The notes beneath the pieces were generated by a model. It saw only the letters and a program-made list of their open reading frames with translations, was not told the origin of the DNA and searched no databases. From contig NC_050475.1 in the NCBI RefSeq assembly GCF_013373865.1, positions 16,042,358-16,106,357 on the forward strand: 64,000 bases of DNA. Reading direction: 5' to 3'. This stretch comes from Monomorium pharaonis. Lineage: Eukaryota > Arthropoda > Insecta > Hymenoptera > Formicidae. Positions 1 to 11,541 of the stretch are shown one piece after another (the first letter of the stretch is position 1; every line of letters starts with the position of its first letter). Both the position numbers and the translations under genes were made by a program.

Positions 1-116
1 AGCATGTTTTATAAAACTTTATAATGTTATTGTTTAATTATAGTCATTTTTGTCAGATTTTAATCTACAAACATGCTTTGTCTTATTCTCTCTTATTCAT
101 ACAGTTATTGATATAA

Positions 117-308
117 TGGAATCCCGCATTAGTCAACTCCGCGTTAATAGAAACTTCTATATGCACTCGGTGCAGGCGAGTAGCACAAATGAGGACTAGA
201 TGACAATGCCGCTACGCCTGAATTTCACGGAGTAGGAATGAAATCCAGCAATAGGAAATCACCTCGTGTTAGTAGACTAGAGCTTCGAACAACTAACGCG
301 GGGTTCCA
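117..308. mobile_element. Short TIR element (MITE-like), about 192 bp
   Basis: The left end begins TGGAATCCCGCATTAGT. The reverse complement of the right end begins TGGAACCCCGCGTTAGT, so about 17 bp match with two mismatches. The interior is far more GC-rich than the flanking AT-rich DNA and has no long open frame. A clean target-site duplication is not obvious. The size, the terminal inverted repeats and the lack of coding capacity fit a non-autonomous DNA element. A tRNA-derived SINE is a weaker alternative, since no A/B box pair was seen. Confidence 0.5.
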
Positions 309-500
309 GTGTATTACATCTCCATATTTAATTTTTATATTTATAATTATAACATATTGTAATTATAAGGTAATCAAATAAAAAAAGAAAAAATATACAT
401 CGTACTTTTATTTATTAAATTATTAAATTATTATTATATATATATATATAAATTTAAAAAAAACATAAAAAGGTTATATATTGTGCCTCCCCCCTCTCTC

Positions 501-532
501 TATGTATGCGCGCGCGCGCGTGCGTGTACATG
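501..532. repeat. Alternating purine-pyrimidine run with a (CG)n core
   Basis: All 32 bases alternate purine and pyrimidine, with a CGCGCGCGCG core flanked by TG/CA steps. Such runs can adopt Z-DNA under negative supercoiling. No gene is adjacent. Confidence 0.75.
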
Positions 533-650
533 AAGAATACTACAAATAAATATGCAGAAAGAATAAATAAATAAATATATTATGTCAAATTTTTTCTTAT
601 CAATTTTAAACCAAAATTATATTGTAAAATAAAATATACCTATCTGAAGA

Positions 651-678
<28 letters not shown>
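651..678. repeat. (AT)n microsatellite
   Basis: About 14 AT units without interruption in AT-rich DNA. Confidence 0.9.
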
Positions 679-683
<5 letters not shown>

Positions 684-1440
684 ATATTAATATACAAAAA
701 AATATTTTTTTAGCAATAAAAATAAATATTTTTTTGAAAACAGTTTAACATTTTTTGTACATATGTATTTTTTATTTATTACTTGTTTATTACTTATTAA
801 TTACATATTTAATTATACTTAATTTCTCAGATTATATTATTTTATAATTTTGAAAAATACACAAAATACTAAATTTATTCTCTTCTTTATTTTTATTTTC
901 AAAACATGTAATTTTATTATAGTTCTTGTATAACACTTGTGTATTTAATAAGAATTACTGCTATATAATAACACTAAAATTATATTTATAAATGTATAAA
1001 AATTATTATTATATTTACAATTAAATAAATTTTTCCTAATATATTAAAAAGATATCGTGTTATATACTTTTATAATGTATACCATGACTAAATTATTGAT
1101 ACTTATCGCAATAATGCGATACAGCATGTATATTTTTAAATTTATATTGTATCTATTTTTTTGTTGTACTTTTATGGCTATTTCTTCTATTGAAAGAAGA
1201 AAATTATTTACACTTTAAAATGTAAAATGTACTTTTTTAATTTAAATTTTGGTTGCTTTTGTCAAACATTTTTGTACATAACAACAAGTATATAACACGT
1301 GAACTGTCAAAGATCAAATTCATGTGGAATCTCATTAATTTCAAAAGGTATTAGTACGCATTATGTGTTAATTCATGATATTTGTTTTCTAAAAACGTCA
1401 TTTCCGCTAAAAATCTAATGCGTAATACCATGACTTTGTA

Positions 1441-1463
1441 ACACACACACACACACACACACA
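1441..1463. repeat. (AC)n microsatellite
   Basis: About 11 uninterrupted AC units. Confidence 0.9.
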
Positions 1464-1660
1464 ATAGAAATAGTAGTAGAAATAGAATAAATTATATACT
1501 TTTAAACAGTATTTACATATTCGACAACCTTAGACGACGTTTATTACATTATTTAAAATTTTTTTGTATTTTCTACGTTTGTTTACAAAATTCTTTAAAG
1601 TTTTGGAGAAAATGTTTGTTATAAAAGAAATTTATTTATTTAAATGTGTTTTATTAGTTG

Positions 1661-3832
1661 GGGTAAATTAGGGTATGATGGCCATACGGAGAAGATGGCC
1701 AATAGCTATAATTTTTAAAATAATTGCTAAATAATGTATTCTTGTAATTATTTTCAAAGATAATCAATATTTACTGCAGTTTATGTGCGGATACTATTTA
1801 AAATAACAATATTGTGGCTATTATATCACGTTTTTACTTTTGATTACCTGCAAAGGTTTTCATCTGTTTATTACAAATTGGCACAACGAATAAATTACAG
1901 TTGAACTCTTACAATTAATGTTAGACACATAACAAAGATATGTAAATTTTAATGTGTGATTATATTTCACTTCCCTTTTTTTTTAAATAAATAACTGTGA
2001 CTATCTTTCTCTCACAGTTTGGACAAAATTGCTCGTGATTTTTTTCAAAGTAAATGTTTATGTATACATGTTATTAAAAAAAAAAAAACGAGAATTAAGT
2101 CGCGCACTTAATATTTTAAATTTGATGTATGATAAATACTCTTTTTTAATACTGACAATGAGTTAAATAAATGCTAAACTTATTATTAAAAATGTTTGAA
2201 AATAAAATTAAATATGTGCTAATATGTGACAATAAAACTAAATATACTGGCGCAAAAAAATGACAAAATTTTTGACCGAATTTTTAAGCAATCTTCAAAG
2301 TGATGCAACTTTGCGAAAAATCATCCAAATTGCATGTACTTTTTTTAAATCAAAGGCAAAGAATCTACTTTGAGAATCTCTAGGCGAAAGTTTGATTTGT
2401 TAAGTGTGAACTTTTTGTATCGCATAAAAACCAAACATGTATTTTTTAATTGAAAAAAGTAAAAGTTTGTTATCATTTTTCACAAGTTTCTCGTTAAAAT
2501 CTTGCTAATATTAATCCAGATTCTTAAAGTTCATTCTTTTCTAAGCAATTAAAAAAAACATGTTGATACGATGTTTTTTGTTGATAGCACACGAGTTTGA
2601 AATTTGCACTGCATTTTAGGGTATTTTAGCGAATAAATATTTTTTGAATATCATGAATTTTGAGTATCAATATGATATTGCACATTGATTTTATTCATGT
2701 TTAACTCAATCATACAGCCGTCATCAGAGTGACCCGATATGCACCACGTGGAGATTGACAGTTGGATTTTGCACATCACGTGGCTCTGAAATTCATAGAT
2801 GGAAATTTCCACTTACTGATCTGAATATAGCGGATTGCTGATGCGTCAATTTTACTGAAGTCAACAGAAGGTTCGCCATTTCAACAGCCTGCTCAGATAT
2901 AAATATACATATACACATACACATACTTACACATAAAAATTAAAAATTCAAATTTCATTTAAAAAATATGTCCTTTTTATAAAATGTGTAAGATCCAATC
3001 TCCACGTGGTGCACATCGGGTTATTCTGATGACGGCGGTATGATTGAGTTAAACACCAATAAAATCAATGTACAATATCTTATTAATACTCCAAATTTAT
3101 GATATTCAAAAAATATGGTATTTATTCGCTAAAATACCATAAAATGCAGTGCAAATTTCAAACTCGTGTGCAATCAACAAAAAACATCGTATCAACATGT
3201 TTTTTTTTAATTGCTTAGAAAAGAATAAACTTTAAAAATTTGGATTAATATTAGCAAGATTTTTACAAGAAACTTGTGAAAAATGATAACAAACTTTTAC
3301 CTTTTTCTTATTTAAAAAAAAAAACCACGTTTGGTTTTTATGCAATACAAAAAGTTCACACTTAACAAATCAAACTTTCGCTTAAGAATTTTCAAAGTAG
3401 AGTCTTTGCCTTTTAATTTAAAAAAAGTACAGTAATTTAGATGATTTTTCGCAAAGTTGTATCACTTTGAAGATCGCCTAAAAATTCGGTCAAAATTTTT
3501 GTCTTGTTTTTTTTTTGCGCCAGTGTATGTAAAATTATAAGTATATTATTATTTTGTAAATGTTAAGTATATAAAATATGTGTATGACCAACTGTTCTAT
3601 GATACTGTGGCCATCTTTTTCCTAAAAGTTGTAAAAGGTGGCCAATGTTCGTGTTTCAATATTTTAATAATATAAAATTTTTATTAAATATTTTCTTTTT
3701 AATGTTGATAGTGTTACATGCTTTAGGCTTCAATAAAGTAATATATTACCAAATGCTATTAAAAAATATTAAAAATAAAGTGTGTTTTTTGCATTTTAAA
3801 AAACTGTGGCCATCATACTCGAGTTGAGCCTA
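1661..3832. mobile_element. Outer TIR element, interrupted by a nested element
   Basis: The left end carries GGGTATGATGGCCA (from 1671). The right end, read on the minus strand, carries GAGTATGATGGCCA. The same end style (GGGG..GGT.ATG.TGGCC) occurs on the compact element at 22,972-23,338, which suggests one family. More GTGGCCATC/GATGGCC copies lie just inside both ends, at 1692 and 3609. The interior is split by the large palindrome at 2245-3525. No transposase reading frame was found, so this is a non-autonomous or decayed copy. The exact outer boundaries are uncertain by 10-15 bp. Confidence 0.5.
2245..3525. mobile_element. Foldback element: 1.28-kb near-palindrome with long arms
   Basis: The two arms are about 515 bp each (about 2245-2762 and 2999-3525), and they are inverted copies with scattered mismatches around a loop of about 240 bp. 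The ends read TACTGGCGCAAAA on the left and CACTGGCGCAAAA on the right-hand minus strand. Both are flanked by a TA dinucleotide (2243-2244 and 3526-3527), as expected for Tc1/mariner-type insertion. Landmarks pair up in order: the GTGATGCAACTTTGCGAAAAATC-like block, the CATGTTGATACGATG block, TTTAACTCAATCATAC, and CCACGTGGAGATTG near the loop. There is no coding capacity. The end chemistry suggests a mariner-like foldback, but the family is not identified. Confidence 0.8.
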
Positions 3833-4236
3833 AGTTTTAAATACATGAAATATGTTGATTTTGTAATTAATGTATCTAATATATTGATTATATAATCAAT
3901 CTCACAGTATACTTTGAGAATTACATATAAACGTTAGACACATACATAATTTTAATAAAATGTATACTTAAAGGAAATTTACTGAATCTAATAATAGATG
4001 CATTTTAAATAAAAAAATTTAAAGCTTTTGTTAATATTATTGCTTTTTAGATTTTTCGTAGTGATGGATTCAAGACAAGACAAAACAGGACAAGAATTCG
4101 ACGTTCTTGTCTTGTCTTGACTTTCTAATATCAAGAATCACTATGTCTTGATCTTGACAATCAACTTCTTGTCTTGATTCTTGCAAGATTCTTGATACTT
4201 TTATATTTTATAATATGTATAAACTATGTATGTATA

Positions 4237-4641
4237 TACAAGGTGTCCCAAAATATCTGGGTCAACGCTCGTAAAAAGGTAGAAGGGGGATCGAGATAAA
4301 CATAAAAGTCCAATATTGTCTTGAGTTACGTCTTGAGTTAGATCCATTGATAATCGAGGTATTAATTTTTCAAATCATACGAATAAGAGCGTGCCGAGGG
4401 AAGAGCTCGATCCGCTCGAGCCATAACATGAAAGAAAAAAATCTATCGTGAATGTATGATAAGCTTTCATTAATTTGCTGTTCACAATTACGATAGAAAT
4501 TAATTTGATTATTTGCAGATTCCATACGTTAATATCTGGATTATTGGTAGACCTAACCCAAGACAATATTGGACTTTTATGTTCATCTCAATCCCTTCTA
4601 TCTTTTTACGAGTGTTGACCCACATGTTTTAGGATACCCTG

Positions 4642-4643
<2 letters not shown>
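4237..4643. mobile_element. TIR element with about 90-bp terminal inverted repeats (ACAGGGTGTCC type)
   Basis: The left end is TACAAGGTGTCCCAAAATAT. The right end on the minus strand is TACAGGGTATCCTAAAACAT. The match continues for about 90 bp through GGGTCAAC.CTCGTAAAAAG, AACATAAAAGTCCAATATTG and CTTGRGTTA. It is 407 bp in total, inserted in TA-rich DNA and followed by a (TA)n run. It sits inside the hAT-like element and is therefore younger. The inner 200 bp has higher GC, but its open frame (minus strand, 4375-4566) starts without ATG and matches nothing I know. Confidence 0.8.
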
Positions 4644-4672
<29 letters not shown>

Positions 4673-4680
4673 GTATATAG
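4641..4680. repeat. (TA)n microsatellite at element end
   Basis: A TA run with two TG interruptions, directly abutting the right end of the 4237-4643 element. It may have grown from the TA target site. Confidence 0.85.
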
Positions 4681-5558
4681 AATTATAGATATTATAAATT
4701 TTATAAAATTTATAGATATATGTATAAATTTTAATAAAATCTAGATATTATAAATAAAAATATTGATTTATTTACATTCTAATTTTGTTAAAGTTTTTGA
4801 AATATTTTTATAAAAATTATTTAAAAAATATATTTTTAATAGACAAATATTAACTAACTACACAGAAGAAATTCATAAAATATCAATTATTAAATATATT
4901 TGAACAAAAACGCATTTTTAAATAAATAAATATTTTTATTTATCACAATTCAGTTAATATTAACTAAACTATAAATTTTGACTACATACGTTGCATACTT
5001 GTCGAAGAAATTAATATTGACTCTAACTATTAACATTTTTTAATTTTTATTTGTATTACTTTTTTTTAATCGATTCTATCATTTTACTGTGATTTGTTTA
5101 ATTCTAATAAAGCGTTTTGTATACGCTTGTACTTCATACTCATTGTATTTTTCTTATAGGATGAAAAAGCACACAATGATTTGATTAAAAATTGTCGAAA
5201 ACTATTTTTAGTAACAAAAAATTTGATATCATAAATAATCAAACTCTTCAATTAGGATTCTTCGTGATTAAATAATTCGCTAACTAAATAAATTATATAT
5301 AAATATTATAATTTAGAATTAGTGAACAATAAATTTGATATAAAATTTTATTATAGTTAGACAATTTTTTGACATAATTTATCAACTATAATTTAAAAAA
5401 TTGTTGTTTAATTAAATTATTAAAATTTACATAAAAGTGTATGAGATTTTTTAATAAAGAATGTTCATTATTAATACAAAGAAATTGGTGTTTTTTACTT
5501 GAAAAATCAGACAAGACAAGACAAGATCTTGAAATTTTTGTCTTGTCGTCCATCACAA

Positions 5559-7059
5559 AGTCTTTAATTTATTTGTTTGTATAAAAGTTTTCAATTATTA
5601 ATAAAATATTAAATATTAAATATTTCAATTAATTAATAAAATATTAATTAATTGTTATCACGCTTATTATTATTAAAAATAACTTATAAATTAAGAAAAG
5701 ATAGTTTTTCGTAAAATTTTCTCTCATAAAAGGTTTTCTCCACTAAAAATAATATCGCTAAAATTATTTTGTATAAAATTACTTTTAATCATCATATTTA
5801 TATTATCATTAAGATAGAATTTAGTTAATGTAGAATTATGTAGAATTTAGCAAGTTATCTTTAGAGCACGCTACTTGTTCTATGTAATAATTAATATTAA
5901 ATATAATAGTATAAAGACTAAAGTGTTAGTGTAATATAATATATATAAATATATTTTCAAAAGAATATAATTAGTAGTAATATAGTTATCAGTGTAAACG
6001 TGCAAAGTTTTAAATAATGACATATATTTAATATTAAAATAAAATATCTTGAAATACAATATAACATTGTACGTATACCTGCCGTAGATGAATTGCCGAC
6101 AGATTATATCGACTACAAGCAATGTAAATTAACAATGTTAGCAATATTAGATAACATTCAAATTATACATAAAAGTATGAAGTCTAGATGTTTAATTTGA
6201 CTTACTTAAGAGATAAAAAATTAAATTTTATTAATAATTTTGAAAAAATTATTTAAAAAAGTAAATTTTATGTAAAACAGTATATTATTTTTGGCAAGTT
6301 ACTAAAACGTAACTTTTACATAAGTATATCAGCCTTTTTATATATATTTTTAATAATACAATAAATTATTAACAACGTAATTTGCTTCAGAAGTCTTGTT
6401 GAAAACTTTAGTTGATTATCTCTATGCATGATTATTAAATTAATAATAAAATAATATAATTAATAATTATAATAACATTAATATAATTATTATTAATTAT
6501 TAATATAAGTAAAATATTTATTCTTTAAAGATATAATATTGTACAAGTATCTTTTTATTTGCTATATAAATATGAAGAACTTCATATTCCTTTGAAAGGA
6601 TAGATGGCGGTAGTTACTTGGTTTCCATAAGTTACTATATTCATTAAAAAAATTTTTACAACGTATTCCGATGATGTATGTACCTCTCTATAATATTTTA
6701 TGTGATCTAATTTTATAAATAATGCATTTATTTAAAATCATTCTTAAATTAATAAAAATGTTTAAAAAATTAACTGTTTCTCTTTTAGATATGTAAACAT
6801 TGTCAAGTAAAAAAAAATATTAATAATTAATAATCGAATGTATCAATTATTAATATATATAAATAATTAAAAGAAATATTTGTTAAAAAAGAAATTAAAA
6901 ATTACCGTAATTTGTATTGCGAATAGATTGCCTTATTTTTATCATAAATAATATGTTTCTTTTCACTCGAAGTTTAGAGCAGAATTTTATCAAATCGGAA
7001 AAAGAATAATCAAAATTAAATGTTACATTTATTAATAATAAATTTGATGTAATGTATGT
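5559..7059. other. AT-rich intergenic stretch, nothing recognised
   Basis: Very AT-rich sequence with stops in all frames. I see no gene, no clear transposon ends and no sizeable tandem repeat. Confidence 0.6.
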
Positions 7060-7540
7060 AATATCAAAAGTGTGTGTTAATCCGATGTTCAAAGAAAATC
7101 CCACGTTCGATCGTAGGAAAGTCACGAGTGCACGCATAGAAGTAAGACTTCTTAAAATTCTCACGAATCGTTATCGAGACGTTTAGCGCTGGCACGTTTA
7201 CGCGAGTCGCACGGTTTACGGTAATTTTAAAGCCGATCTCAACACGCTTCCGTCTCATCACGCGCAAACAACAAGGCGGAATTCACGCTGATGGCATAAA
7301 AATTCGTTCACCTTACCTGTTATATTCGGTTCACCCACGAAGTCGAGTCGGTGTGTCACGATCGCACATGCGAAGAATATGCATCACTTCGGGCGATCCA
7401 TTCTCGCGCATAATGCTGCACTTTGCACGACAACCCTTGGTTTATGGGCATTCTCACGCATCTAATAAGTCGACTCTGCGCTGCAGGGTTCCGGGAGTGA
7501 ACGCTGAGACCTCGAACAGACATACATTTTGGGTTAAATA
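7060..7540 (-). promoter_or_regulatory. CpG-richer block with a minus-strand donor-like site
   Basis: GC and CpG content rise sharply against the AT-rich surroundings. On the minus strand the sequence reads AATATAACAG followed by GTAAGGTG, a good match to the AG/GTRAG donor consensus. An exon ending at 7317 and starting near 7520 would be possible. The frames there are short (25-30 codons after ATG), so it would be untranslated leader rather than coding sequence. It could belong to a divergent transcript facing away from the promoter block at 10.6-13.0 kb, or be a chance match. Confidence 0.2.
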
Positions 7541-10500
7541 AAACTATGAAAGCTTGAAATTTATCTTGGTACCTTAAGAAACTCTTTGATGTTTTTCCAG
7601 ATCTTTGTATCATAGTTTTATGATTTTTATTAATATTAGTTCTACATTTGGACAAATGTATGTATTTCGAAAAATTTATATACAAAACATTATCAAAATT
7701 ATGCACAAGACAAGCTTTGTTTTGATATAATACAATCTCTATTTTAGTAATGAAAAGATTTACGAGTAAAAATTAATTAAAAGCTTTCAAACTAGTTTTG
7801 TGCATTATTTTTGTATAAGTTTTTATTTATTAAATCTTTTCAAGTAAAACGTTTGACAAAATACTGTGACAAAATTGAAAATATATTATGTAACAATTAA
7901 TAAAATAAAACAATATATTATGTAACAATTATCTAACTGAATCGAATGAAGGACAATCGACAAAAACTTTCGATGGCAATACATTATGCAAACAAATAAA
8001 TATCTATTCTTACTATAGATACTTTCATTTATAAATTCTTAAAGAAATTTAACAATGGCACGATTTGATTCTGTGACAGTATTTTATCAAAAATAGTTTT
8101 ATTGAGATATGAAAGTTGTAACAAAATAAAACGTCAGCATATGAAAGTACGAAATATTCATATTCGTAATGACAATTTAATAATATTGTAAATCAAGGTG
8201 TGATGCTGAGAGGATTGTCTGATGCACCTCTATGTAGGCAAGCAGGAAAGAATTCAGGCCGCGCGATGACTAACAATACATACATACCTCATGCGAGAGA
8301 GCATAAGAGGAACGGGATAATATGAATCGGTCATACTTCTAGTTTCTTGGAACGGCAATTATCGGAGATAGTTTCCTAGAGGATTTTTCGGATCGAGAGG
8401 GAGATACAATTCGCACGTGGGTGTCTTTGTCTTCGGCTGGCAACGTCTGGCGCGGCGCCCGATTCCCAAAGGCGTGGCCATTGATTCGTCTACACTCGAT
8501 CACACACATATTCACCGACGTACGCACAAAAAAAGTCTCGGATTGATCTCACTTAGAAATACTCGAATAGCGACACCCACATACGCGGGCAACGGCCATT
8601 CATCAACAAATTCTTCATCCCGCGTGTTAAAGATTCTCTCTCCGTTCGATCTTGCGTTTGTATTCTTACGTAAGTCTGTTGTACACGCATGTACATCGCA
8701 TAAACAGGTCTCATCAACATTAATTAACATGAATCATAATTAAGATCATCTCTCTCTCTTTTTCTCTTTATATTGCAACCGGAAACAGAGGCGCGGTTAA
8801 ATTGCGGGTCAACTTTTCCGCTCGTCAATTACGTACTTTTTTAAACTTGATTTCTATACATGCGTTACTGTATAATTCCAGTATAGCGAAATTATATTAT
8901 GTGATTTGAATAAAGAAGAAAGCGTCGCGTCATAAACACATAGTCACGCTATTGCATCGTTCTGTAAATCGTTAACGAAAGACACTCAGCGACTCAAACA
9001 TCCAGAACGATTTCAATTGAAAAGTTCAGACTTTCTACAAGTCGATAAATTCACGATCATTGCGGGAACTTTTGTAGAACGGACGTCAGGATAACTAAAG
9101 TCATAAAGTAACGCTCTCGTATAATAATGCCGCAATGCGTCTAATCCTTGCTAAGTGTATATAGCACTTGTGGTTTTCATAAGTTATTTTAGTAGATAAC
9201 AGACTAAATATGTTTAAACGTTTAAACATTTAAATAATCTGTTCTATCTTTTTTATGGTAACGATCTTATTTATGGTAACAGAATATCGAAAAATTTGCA
9301 TTTTTTATTTACTATTTTTGTCCTAAAAGAGCTGTATTTTTAATATTCCTTTGTTATATATATTTCAGAAGAGATGTATATTTACTTTTATATTATTGAC
9401 AAAATTTTATGCTTGGCACGAATCAATACATGAATTGTGTACAGCAATTTCCATTTCGGAAGAATACTATTATTTATCGCGTGTCTAGTTTTAGAATTTC
9501 GAAACGCATGACATTACGAAAGCTTTCAATGTGTGTGAAAAATTGTATGTTTTACCTACTTCAACGTTTTTATTTCTGTTTTTATTTGCATTTGATATTG
9601 CTTTAAAATTTTATTTCAAATTTTATAAAATATTGATTAGTATTCTAGCATTAAATTATGCTAAGAAATAAATTCTAATTATCGTTATTATCATTGATAA
9701 CAAAATAAAGGTATCTAAATTTAATAAAAATAAAATATCTCTGTTCTACATTTTTAGAATAGTATATGCAAATTATTATGTATGTGTGTATAATCTTTAT
9801 TGTTTTCCCTTAGGATTACAATTTCATTATAAAAAACTGACCCTTAACACTGAACTCATTTTCTAATTTTAATCTAACTTACAAACTAAATATCACGAGT
9901 CATCCGCGAAGTCCGAGTTCACGCTTTCTTTTGTGCAAATTATTAATTTTGTATAGCAGATAAGAAAGTAATATTTAAAGTTAAGGTTGATCCAGATTAT
10001 GGTTGCTGATCGAAAAGTCAGGCTTTAATAAAAAAGATCAAGTCACCTCTTTTCTATGTTCCCAAGAAGTTTGATATCAATTGATATTTCCTAATTAAGT
10101 ACTATCTAGAATTTGCAGTTTTTAGATACAAATTGAAATGCATCGATGTTTATACATACTCTTAATTTTATAGAGTTGTAGCGCGACATTTATTTTAGTC
10201 TGAGATAGTTAAAAGTTTTTGATGTATATCATTCATCATTAAAAAAAGTATATACTAATCCTAAAAGATATTATTTTTAATACACATAATTATCAAAAAT
10301 TCATAAATATATGCCATAATACCTATAAAATGCAAATTTTAAGATACACACACAAATTTATTATATAATTATGACGTAACAGAACAGATTATACATAATT
10401 AATACTATCCATTACATCTAATATTAGATCTGCTAATAATTTTCCGCATTATCGATCAGAGATTACGAATGACACACATCAAAAATTATTAACGATGTCA

Positions 10501-10600
10501 AACAAAATCCAATTTTGTCTCTGAGACCAAGCGTCACGCGCCTCGCAACGGGAAAATAGCTGTGTAGTAAGGAATAACAATAGGTACCGATACATTTCAA
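7541..10600. other. Mixed AT-rich/CpG intergenic stretch
   Basis: 7541-8200 is AT-rich and includes a direct repeat of about 21 bp (ATATATTATGTAACAATTA at about 7880 and 7911). 8200-9130 is a mosaic with CpG-rich patches and no supported exon. Its longest plus frame, at 8417-8743, starts at GTG and contains a donor-like GTAAGT at 8671, but nothing else supports it. 9131-10,600 is again AT-rich with no gene or repeat that I can name. Confidence 0.55.
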
Positions 10601-10752
10601 TTTAAAGGCCAAAATTACGAATCTTGGACAGCATCGTCCTAATTGATTGCCTATCCTTCTACCGCGTGCGATACCCCGCCGTCGTCGTTGCGGCGCACGC
10701 GATACAGGCGAGTGGCGGCGATCTCCGGTCTCCGGTCGCGCGCGATCGAGCG

Positions 10753-10816
10753 GACGAACGAACGACCGAGCGAACGAGCGAGCGAGCGAGCGAGCGAGCG
10801 AGCCAGCCAGCCAGCC
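10753..10816. repeat. (GAGC)n/(CAGC)n tandem tetranucleotides
   Basis: GAAC, then GAGC units, then CAGC units in a row. This generates apparent Ser/Arg/Ala-rich frames on both strands, which should not be taken for genes. Confidence 0.9.
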
Positions 10817-11349
10817 GGAGTCGAGGATGGAGAACCAACCGACGACTCGGGAAGGCAGTGCACGCCCGGCTGCCGACACGAGCGGATGGCGTACGTTGTC
10901 GCTCGCGCCACCACCACGCTCGCCTCGTGATTTTCCTTCCTGTCACGCGCTCGGCCGTCGCTCAAGCCGTTCAAGCCGTGTGACGAGTCGCGCTTTAGGT
11001 GCTTAGGTCGATACACGACGACATTCTTTTTCCTCTCTTTTCTTTCTCACCTGTTTTGTTTTTCTCTTTCTCCCTCTTCTCGTCTACCTCTTTCTCAATC
11101 CGCCTTCTTCCGTCCTGCTCCTCTCTCGCACGTGTCACCCTGCGTCCCCCGCCGCGCTCCAAAGGAATAGAAGCTCTAGAGAGGAACAAAGAGAAGGAGA
11201 GAATACTGAGAGCTACGTGAAAGAGAAAGATAGAGAGAAAAACATTCCTGTAAATTACTCGACACGTGCGTGCGCGGTATCGTCGCACGTGTGCACGGTA
11301 TACATATATACACGCCAGGAAGAAGCGAGAGCCGCCGCTGTGCCGCGGT

Positions 11350-11411
11350 GCACACATACGTACACACACGCACGCACGCACGCACACACAAACATATACA
11401 CACACACACAA
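11350..11411. repeat. (CA)n/(CGCA)n microsatellite in the promoter block
   Basis: CA units interspersed with CGCA units. Mostly alternating purine-pyrimidine, interrupted once by CAAAC. Confidence 0.85.
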
Positions 11412-11527
11412 AAGAGATGAGTCGTCGCGGGTGCTGCAACTACCCCACCGGCGGCGGAGGAACCGGAGCCGATCGCTGCTGACGTCGTCTCAAGTTATAC
11501 CGTATAGCATCGGCAGCGCGCGCGTGG

Positions 11528-11541
11528 CGATCAGCTGATCG
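11528..11541. promoter_or_regulatory. Perfect 14-bp palindrome containing an E-box
   Basis: CGATCAGCTGATCG is its own reverse complement. Its core CAGCTG is a bHLH E-box. It lies at the boundary between the promoter-like block and the leader-exon block, next to an Inr-like TCAG. Function is inferred only. Confidence 0.35.

Larger units (their letters stand above)
309..1660. other. AT-rich intergenic stretch with microsatellites
   Basis: No gene is seen. The stretch holds a (TA)n run near 438-452, a perfectly alternating purine-pyrimidine run at 501-532, an (AT)n run at 651-678 and an (AC)n run at 1441-1463. An imperfect inverted repeat at about 1348-1430 contains GGTATTA and TAATACC arms. 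Everything else is low-GC sequence with frequent stops in all frames. Confidence 0.7.
4059..5558. mobile_element. Non-autonomous hAT-like element, about 1.5 kb
   Basis: The left terminus is TAGTGATGGATTCAAGACAA. The right terminus, on the minus strand, is TTGTGATGGACGACAAGACAA. The TAGTGATGG-type end resembles hAT termini. Sub-terminal CAAGACAAGA/TCTTGTCTTG motifs repeat many times at both ends (4071-4190 and 5508-5546), as in hAT sub-terminal transposase-binding repeats. No clear 8-bp target duplication is visible and no transposase frame exists. It is interrupted by the 407-bp element at 4237-4643. The hAT assignment is inference from the ends alone. Confidence 0.55.

Noticed and set aside
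8417..8743. 108-codon plus frame crossing a GTAAGT
   Set aside because: It starts at GTG, not ATG, has no acceptor at its 5' end, and matches nothing.
10624..11016. Overlapping long frames on both strands rich in Ser-Glu-Arg-Ala or Arg-Ser-Leu-Ala
   Set aside because: They are translations of the GAGC/CAGC tandem repeat in all frames. Several frames are open at once, which is the mark of a repeat, not of a gene.
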